Assembly (NCBI GenBank): GCA_013138735.1
Contig: WTCE01000008.1
Coordinates: 1-49,003, forward strand
Direction: 5' to 3'
Length of the DNA stretch: 49,003 nt
DNA from: Crocinitomix sp.
GTDB taxonomy: Bacteria; Bacteroidota; Bacteroidia; Flavobacteriales_D; Crocinitomicaceae
Below the pieces are notes generated by a model that was not told where the DNA came from, did not search any database, and was given only the letters and a program-made list of their open reading frames with translations. This document shows, one piece after another, positions 43,831 to 49,003 of the stretch (its first letter is position 1; each line of letters begins with the position of its first letter). The position numbers and the translations under genes were made by a program.

Positions 43831-43837
43831 AGGTTTG
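43807..43837 (+). promoter_or_regulatory. Bacteroidota-type promoter of the BlaI/M56 operon
   Basis: TTG (43807-43809), a 20-bp spacer and TAGGTTTG (43830-43837) match the -33 TTG / -7 TAnnTTTG consensus with normal spacing. The promoter is embedded in the operator array. The start site would be near 43844, leaving a 97-base leader. Confidence 0.75.
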
Positions 43838-43940
43838 CATTGTCGACATGAATAAGTTCGGCTCATTTATCTAGATGGATTTTCTTGCGCAGGGGATGAA
43901 AAAAGGAAAAGATAAGCCGAACATTAACAATTGAGCTAAC

Positions 43941-44315
43941 ATGAAGAAAGAGTTAACAAAAGCAGAGGAACAAATAATGCATGCTATTTGGAGCGTGGAA
44001 AAGGGTTTTGCAAAGGATATTTTGGGAAAATTAAAAGAACCTAAACCAGCATACAATACCGTGCTTACAGTAATTCGCGTATTGGTGCAAAAGGGATTCG
44101 TAAAATTCAAAACCTATGGCAAATCAAATGAGTATTATCCTACAATTTCTAAGGATGAGTATTCGCTCCAAAAAGTGCAAGGGTTGAAAAAGAATTATTT
44201 CAACAATTCCAATGCTCAGTTTTTATCCTTCTTCATGAAAGAAAACAACATGAGCTTGGATGATTTAAATGAAATTATAGGAATTATAAAACAAGACGAA
44301 GATGAGTCAGTTTAG
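43941..44315 (+). CDS. BlaI/MecI/CopY-family transcriptional repressor
   Basis: A 124-residue winged-helix repressor of the BlaI/MecI family. The N-terminal part has LTKAEEQIMHAIWSVEKGFA, followed by the recognition helix region PAYNTVLTVIRVLVQKGFV and the wing FKTYGKSNEYYP. Dimerisation helices follow. In the known family, cleavage by a partner M56 protease relieves repression. Its stop codon overlaps the next gene by 14 bp. The triple palindrome upstream is its likely operator, so the operon probably represses itself. Confidence 0.95.
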   Translation: MKKELTKAEEQIMHAIWSVEKGFAKDILGKLKEPKPAYNTVLTVIRVLVQKGFVKFKTYGKSNEYYPTISKDEYSLQKVQGLKKNYFNNSNAQFLSFFMKENNMSLDDLNEIIGIIKQDEDESV

Positions 44316-45522
44316 TTGGAATTTAATTGAAGTAAATGTAGTCATTGTACTGCTATTTTTAGGATACCTTGCAATTCGAAATCGCTTAAGTTTTGTACAA
44401 CAAAGGGCGACTATAATAAGTTTGCCATTTGTCGCAATCACAACTATTCTTGTTAAGTCCGGAATTGATTTTTCGAGCATTAGTTATTCACTTCAGGTTG
44501 TCGAATTGGAAACAATTCAAATTGGAGGCGAGCTTGCTGCAAGTAATTTACAAGCTGCATCAACAATTATTTCCTTAAATCAACTTTATTGGATTGGTGT
44601 TGCAGTTTTTGGAGCACTATTTCTATTTCGAATAACGAAAATCATCCTCTTTTTCTTAAAAAATGATTCAATAAAGACGGGTAGATATCAGATTTACAAA
44701 GTAAGTGACAAAGCTTCATTTTCTTTCTTCAACCGAATCCAAATTACATCTGAATTAAATTCAGACGAGCAAGAAATTGTTTTGGAACACGAGAAAGTGC
44801 ATGTGAACAAATTACACTCAATTGACACCGTCCTTGCTGAGCTATTCCATGTGTTCCTTTGGTTCAACCCGGTTTTCTTTTTCATGAAACGGGAAATGGT
44901 AAACCTGCACGAATATGAAGTTGATGCCTTGATGTATAAAAAGCATAAAGTCAATTATATGAAATTCTTAGTCAACTATGCACTCGGTTCAGGTGGATCA
45001 AATTATTTATTAACCAGTCGATTTTATAATCGACTCACATTAAAAAAACGAATTAAAATTATGAAAACTAATATTAGAAAAAAAACATGGTTATTGAGTG
45101 TTATTCCATTGATTGGTATATCCGCGATCATGCTACAATGTGTAAAAACAGATGATGTAGAATCAGAAAGAGAGACACCAGAAGTGGTTGAAAATGAGCA
45201 ACCAGAAGCAGTGTACGATATGGTTGAGGTTGATCCAATGTATACAGGAGGGCAAGAAGCAATGCAAAATTACATTATAGAGAACGTTACTTATCCTCAG
45301 ATTGCCAAAGACAATAATATTCAAGGTACGGTATATGTTAGCTTTATAGTATCAAAAACAGGAGAAGTTATAAAACCAATGATCCGAGCTGGGGATGATG
45401 AAAGTTTAAACGCGGAAGCTCTTCGTGTAGTTTCCGGTATGCCAAATTGGATTCCTGGTGAAGTCAAAGGGGAGAAGGTAGCAGTGAATTTCACATTGCC
45501 AATTAGTTTTAAATTGGGATAA
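44302..45522 (+). CDS. BlaR1/MecR1-like M56 metallopeptidase fused to a TonB domain
   Basis: A 406-residue membrane protein. The N-terminal half has about three or four membrane segments and the M56 zinc site HEKVH (His163, Glu164, His167) with a likely third ligand in NLHEYEVD near residue 204. A further membrane segment (about 267-285, SVIPLIGISAIMLQC) leads to a periplasmic domain of the TonB C-terminal type (about 318-406, with YPQIAKDNNIQGTVYVSFIV and IPGEVKGEKVAVNFTLP). No penicillin-binding sensor is present. It would sense an envelope signal and cut the BlaI-like repressor. Confidence 0.92.
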   Translation: MSQFSWNLIEVNVVIVLLFLGYLAIRNRLSFVQQRATIISLPFVAITTILVKSGIDFSSISYSLQVVELETIQIGGELAASNLQAASTIISLNQLYWIGVAVFGALFLFRITKIILFFLKNDSIKTGRYQIYKVSDKASFSFFNRIQITSELNSDEQEIVLEHEKVHVNKLHSIDTVLAELFHVFLWFNPVFFFMKREMVNLHEYEVDALMYKKHKVNYMKFLVNYALGSGGSNYLLTSRFYNRLTLKKRIKIMKTNIRKKTWLLSVIPLIGISAIMLQCVKTDDVESERETPEVVENEQPEAVYDMVEVDPMYTGGQEAMQNYIIENVTYPQIAKDNNIQGTVYVSFIVSKTGEVIKPMIRAGDDESLNAEALRVVSGMPNWIPGEVKGEKVAVNFTLPISFKLG

Positions 45523-45564
45523 GAGAATGCTATTCAGACATCCGCCAAAGTGTGTGGTCTAGCT

Positions 45565-45599
45565 AAAAGCATTTGCGAATTTCGCAAGTGCTTTTTTTT
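45565..45599 (+). terminator. Rho-independent terminator of the BlaI/M56 operon
   Basis: AAAGCATTTGCGAA pairs with TTCGCAAGTGCTTT with one mismatch, followed by TTTTTT. It lies 43 bp after the M56 stop codon. The rest of the gap to 45730 holds no gene; a TATCTTAG near 45707 is a weak promoter match. Confidence 0.88.
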
Positions 45600-45729
45600 A
45601 TTCTAACGGGATACAAGTCATTCCCATACAAGCAGGAGACTTTAAATTGGGCATAGAAAATAGGGCAAATGGGTAATTGAATCATTACCTATTGAAAATC
45701 CGTATCTTAGTTGAGAATAAAAACCAACT

Positions 45730-47463
45730 ATGAAACTATTTTTAAGTCTCCTTTTTGCATTTTCAACAATTTACGGAAGTGCACAACTCAATATATTAAG
45801 TACAAATCCCATTGCAGAGCAAGTAATGCTTGGCGATTTTAATCCTGCTGATTATGCCGCAACGGATGTAATTAGCGCCCATGATGATATCATAATGGGA
45901 ATTAATGCACAAATCAATTCCGAATCATTAAAGTCATATTTAGTAGACATGGCAGGTTTTATGAATCGAAATACGGGTTCAGATACTGTTTCAGCAACAA
46001 CTGGAATTGGAGCAGCAAGAAGATGGGCTTATGAAGAATTTGAAGCAATTAGTGCTGCCAACGAAAACAGGTTAATTCCAAGTTACTTGCAGTTCGATCA
46101 AGGTATTTGTGGGGTAACGCAGCACCGAAATATATTCGCTGTTTTGCCCGGAGCAAATGTTGAAAATCATGAAGTTATTATAATTGAGGCACATTTTGAC
46201 AGTAGATGCTCAAGCGGTTGTGATATTGATTGTGAGGCGCAAGGAATGGAAGATAATGGTTCGGGATCTGCCTTAGTTTTGGAGTTGGCACGGGTAATGA
46301 GTGCTTATACTTTTGAAAACACGATTGTATTTATGTTAACCATTGGCGAAGAGCAAGGGCTTTATGGTTCCAATGCTTTTTCGCAATATGCGGTAGACAA
46401 TGAAATGCCAATAAAAGCGGTACTCAATAATGACGTTATTGGTGGTGTAATCTGCGGGGAAACCTCCTCGGCACCGTCATGTCCCGGCGAAAATGAAATT
46501 GACAGTACACAAGTGCGCTTCTTTACAGAGGGCGGTTTTAATTCTCGCAATAAACAATTGGCACGTTTTGTTAAACTGCAATATCAAGAAGAGTTGTTAC
46601 CTATTGTTACTGTGCCTATGCAGTTGACCGTTATGTCTGCCGAGGATCGTGTTGGGCGTGGTGGAGATCATATTCCTTTTAGACAGGATGGTTTTACAGC
46701 TATGCGATTTACATCTGCGCATGAACATGGTGATGCAGGAGTAGGTGGAGATTATCATGATCGCCAGCATACTTCGGATGATATTTTAGGCGTTGACACA
46801 GATGGAGATATGGAATTGGATAGCTTCTTTGTTGATTTTAATTATTTGGGTAGAAATGCTGTCATCAATGGTGTTGGTGCAGCTATGATTGCAAATGGTC
46901 CAAAGCCTTGCGACTTTTTAATTGAAACGTTTGAAGGACCTGGAATTGTGGTGCGCATAACAGGTGAAACAGGTTATGATAAGTATCGCGTAGGTTTAAG
47001 AACAGAAACCAACGATTGGGATTCAGTTTATGTCTTAGAAGGATTTTTAGACACCATTTATCCACCTACTACTGATAACTATATACTAAGCGTAGCATCT
47101 GTGGATGAATACGATATTGAAAGTTTGTTTTCATCTGAAATTGCCATTACGAATGGTGAAATATCAATAACGGAAGAAAAGCAGCCACAACGGGATTTTG
47201 AATTGATGCAAAATAGGCCAAATCCATTTGATGAAGCCACTATAATTGGCGTTAAAGTTAATCATGCGCAAAATGTAAAAGAAGCCTTCATCTCCATTCG
47301 CGATCTGCAGGGAAAAGAGATAGAGCGATTGTCGATTGATTTGTCTGCAGAGGTCAATGAGGTTCTTTATCATCACGGTTACGGCAAAGTGGGTACTTAT
47401 GCATATACCTTGGTTGTAGATGGGCAGGATAAAGGAACCAAAATGATGGTTTTTGCCAATTAG
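45730..47463 (+). CDS. Secreted M28-family metallopeptidase with T9SS sorting domain
   Basis: A 577-residue secreted aminopeptidase-type enzyme. Signal peptide ends YGSAQ. The M28 zinc site is visible: His155 in EAHFDSR, bridging Asp175 in MEDNGSGS, catalytic Glu207 and metal ligand Glu208 in TIGEEQGLYGS, Asp235 in LNNDVIGG, and a final His in YHDRQHTSDD near 340. A beta-rich domain follows. The C-terminal 90 residues (FELMQNRPNPFDEATIIG onward) are a type A sorting domain for type IX secretion. It probably degrades extracellular peptides. Confidence 0.93.
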   Translation: MKLFLSLLFAFSTIYGSAQLNILSTNPIAEQVMLGDFNPADYAATDVISAHDDIIMGINAQINSESLKSYLVDMAGFMNRNTGSDTVSATTGIGAARRWAYEEFEAISAANENRLIPSYLQFDQGICGVTQHRNIFAVLPGANVENHEVIIIEAHFDSRCSSGCDIDCEAQGMEDNGSGSALVLELARVMSAYTFENTIVFMLTIGEEQGLYGSNAFSQYAVDNEMPIKAVLNNDVIGGVICGETSSAPSCPGENEIDSTQVRFFTEGGFNSRNKQLARFVKLQYQEELLPIVTVPMQLTVMSAEDRVGRGGDHIPFRQDGFTAMRFTSAHEHGDAGVGGDYHDRQHTSDDILGVDTDGDMELDSFFVDFNYLGRNAVINGVGAAMIANGPKPCDFLIETFEGPGIVVRITGETGYDKYRVGLRTETNDWDSVYVLEGFLDTIYPPTTDNYILSVASVDEYDIESLFSSEIAITNGEISITEEKQPQRDFELMQNRPNPFDEATIIGVKVNHAQNVKEAFISIRDLQGKEIERLSIDLSAEVNEVLYHHGYGKVGTYAYTLVVDGQDKGTKMMVFAN

Positions 47464-47464
47464 T

Positions 47465-47938
47465 ATGAGGGCACGCTTATTTCATATTGGATTCCTGTGT
47501 TTTGCAGGATTCATGATGTCATTTCTATCACAGTCTAAAATCAGTTCTTCCACAAGTCAGGCGTATAACGTCGAGTTTGATTTGCATGGATGTGATTGTG
47601 GCGCACCAGATTGTTATGAAACAACATTTGCATTCGATTTGAATTCTGAAAATAAAACACCAAAATCATTGCCAATTACAGTTAAGCATACGGGCTGTGT
47701 TGAAGCAGCAACTGAGTCTGATGGTTTTATAAAGGTTGAGGACGCAACTTGTTGGAGTTATTATAGCAGCAATTTAGAAATGAATTTGGTCTTAAAATGG
47801 AAGGACGATAAGGTTGTAGATGCAGCTTGTGTGATTGGTGGGCAAGTCAAAACTTGGGATCAAGTTGCTGAATTTTTTGAAAAATCTTGCGAAGAAGATT
47901 CTGAAATTGAGGTCTATAGATGGCGCAATTCTTATTGA
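47465..47938 (+). CDS. Small secreted Cys-rich protein, function unknown
   Basis: A 157-residue protein with a signal peptide (MRARLFHIGFLCFAGFMMSF). The mature part has seven or more Cys, including HGCDCGAPDCYE near the start and CVIGGQ and SCEED near the end, which would form disulfides outside the cell. No family recognised. Its ATG lies one base after the peptidase stop codon, so the two are translationally coupled. It may be an inhibitor or partner of the peptidase, which is inference from coupling only. Confidence 0.72.
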   Translation: MRARLFHIGFLCFAGFMMSFLSQSKISSSTSQAYNVEFDLHGCDCGAPDCYETTFAFDLNSENKTPKSLPITVKHTGCVEAATESDGFIKVEDATCWSYYSSNLEMNLVLKWKDDKVVDAACVIGGQVKTWDQVAEFFEKSCEEDSEIEVYRWRNSY

Positions 47939-48028
47939 TTTACAGGCGTATTTTAACCTTAAGGTTTTTTTATTGGGCAAAAGACATGAGGGGTTTATTC
48001 CAACGGTAATCTAAAAGGAAGCAGGCTT

Positions 48029-48868
48029 ATGTTTGAGAAAGTTCTTATATCTTTACCCTCTAACACTTTAAATTCAAGTTCAGATTTCAATATGATTTAC
48101 GTGGCCCTTTTTTTTACTTTGATTATACTTTTTGTTGGGTTGAGAAACAAATCAAAAAACACAAGAGAATCAAAAATAATTCCGACAGAATGGAATGAAA
48201 TATTAGAGAAGCATGTCCGTTTTTATCAACTCTTAAATGCTGAGGAAAAGCAATTATTTCAAGAGCAAATGAGGGTGTTTTTAGATGAAATTTATATTGA
48301 TGCTGTTCAGTTTGAATTAGAAGAAGTTGATCGCGTATTTGTTGCGGCTAGTGCAATAATACCCGTTTTTCGATTCAGAAACTGGCAGTATACCAACATT
48401 ACAGGCGTAATTATTTATCCCGACAATTTTAATGAAAATTTGGGTTTTGGAAGTGATTCTGAAGACCGTTGGATTGCTGGAATGGTAGGCACAGGAAAGT
48501 ATGAAAATCAAATGCTATTATCACGTAAAGCATTGCACCATGGTTTTAAAAATAAAACAGATAAGCGCAATACGGGAATCCATGAATTTATTCATTTATT
48601 AGATAAAACGGATGGTAATATTGACGGCATTCCGCATAATTTTTTAGGGCAAGAATACATTATTCCATGGTTAAATTTAATGCATCAAGGAATGGAGGCT
48701 ATTAATAAGGATCAATCTGATCTTCGTAATTACGGAGGAACTAAGCAAGCCGAATTCTTTACTGTCGCTTCAGAGTATTTTTTCGAACGTCCAAAATTGC
48801 TGCGACGCAAACATCCGGATTTGTACGCAATGCTAGAGCGTTGCTATGATCCGTATAAAAGTGAGTAG
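48029..48868 (+). CDS. MtfA/M90-like zinc peptidase
   Basis: A 279-residue protein with one N-terminal membrane anchor (about residues 22-38) and an MtfA-like (M90) peptidase domain. The zinc site is HEFIH (His185, Glu186, His189) followed by LLDKTDGNIDGIP, and a third Glu ligand is likely in EFFTVASEYFFERP near residue 257. E. coli MtfA binds the regulator Mlc and has aminopeptidase activity; the role of membrane-anchored relatives in Bacteroidota is not known. The last 135 bp of the window after it hold nothing I can support. Confidence 0.88.
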   Translation: MFEKVLISLPSNTLNSSSDFNMIYVALFFTLIILFVGLRNKSKNTRESKIIPTEWNEILEKHVRFYQLLNAEEKQLFQEQMRVFLDEIYIDAVQFELEEVDRVFVAASAIIPVFRFRNWQYTNITGVIIYPDNFNENLGFGSDSEDRWIAGMVGTGKYENQMLLSRKALHHGFKNKTDKRNTGIHEFIHLLDKTDGNIDGIPHNFLGQEYIIPWLNLMHQGMEAINKDQSDLRNYGGTKQAEFFTVASEYFFERPKLLRRKHPDLYAMLERCYDPYKSE

Positions 48869-49003
48869 AAAAACCGCCTCTGTTCTCCTATGTTTGTTTT
48901 TATATAAATTAAACGAAACAAACTTGATGAGGGGAATGACAGTTATGGATTGTTCTAAGTGACGAAAAGTACACTGTTATCGAGAAATTAACGTCATTCC
49001 TTT

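Noticed and set aside
47955-47971. AACCTTAAGGTT followed by T run as a terminator
   Set aside because: The palindrome has no room for a loop, so the real stem would be only four AT-rich base pairs; too weak to call.
1-49003. tRNA, rRNA or other structured RNA genes
   Set aside because: Reading by eye for tRNA T-arm signatures and rRNA-like stretches found none; a tool such as tRNAscan would be decisive.

Overview
The window is chromosomal DNA from an AT-rich member of the Bacteroidota, most likely the order Flavobacteriales (a Crocinitomicaceae- or Cryomorphaceae-like lineage would fit, but the sequence alone does not settle the family). The evidence is the HU - mutY - ssb - gldE - gldD gene order, the gliding and secretion lipoprotein GldD, two C-terminal type IX secretion sorting domains, many short SCxK-type lipoproteins, DUF6341/DUF6427-like neighbours, weak or absent Shine-Dalgarno sequences, and repeated Bacteroidota promoter elements of the form TAnnTTTG just upstream of start codons.

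Layout. 1-7.7 kb is a conserved housekeeping block: recX, the RNase E/G gene, a 30-residue bS22-like ribosomal protein gene, HU, mutY, ssb, gldE, gldD and a sensor histidine kinase. 7.9-16.4 kb is a run of secreted proteins and lipoproteins: a zincin-like lipoprotein, a 1046-residue alpha/beta hydrolase with PKD and sorting domains, a beta-propeller lipoprotein, and an orphan antitoxin-like gene with a truncated companion. 16.8-19.5 kb is a three-gene operon of two SDR oxidoreductases and a membrane protein. 19.7-25.5 kb holds a kelch-like lipoprotein, an outer-membrane-type protein, a DUF2306 membrane protein and a large TPR-like secreted protein. 25.5-30.1 kb, on the minus strand, holds mfd, a Crp/Fnr-type regulator and a membrane protein.

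30.2-36.3 kb is the most accessory-looking part: a type II restriction-modification pair (C5-cytosine methyltransferase plus BsuBI/PstI-family endonuclease) with a palindromic candidate operator, small orphan genes, a 61-bp tandem repeat, a polytopic membrane protein with histidine-glycine motifs, and a YheC/YheD-type ATP-grasp enzyme. The gaps are studded with GC-rich inverted repeats. 36.3-43.7 kb returns to mostly core functions: thiol peroxidase, fructose-1,6-bisphosphatase, DUF6341/DUF6427 proteins and PurQ. 43.7-45.6 kb is a BlaI/M56-TonB signalling pair preceded by three abutting 20-bp palindromes that overlap a good promoter. The end holds a sorted M28 peptidase, a small secreted protein and an MtfA-like peptidase.

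Two families of short hairpin repeats, both with a TGT triloop, lie in the intergenic gaps: one with a GGATT-TGT-AATCC core (14-22 kb) and one with a CGCGAT-TGT-ATCGCG core (32-36 kb). They resemble REP elements mobilised by RAYT transposases, but no transposase lies in the window. I saw no rRNA, tRNA, CRISPR array or intact insertion sequence. The best candidates for something new are the triple operator with its structured leader before the BlaI/M56 pair, the two TGT-loop repeat families, and the unusual pairing and control of the restriction-modification genes.
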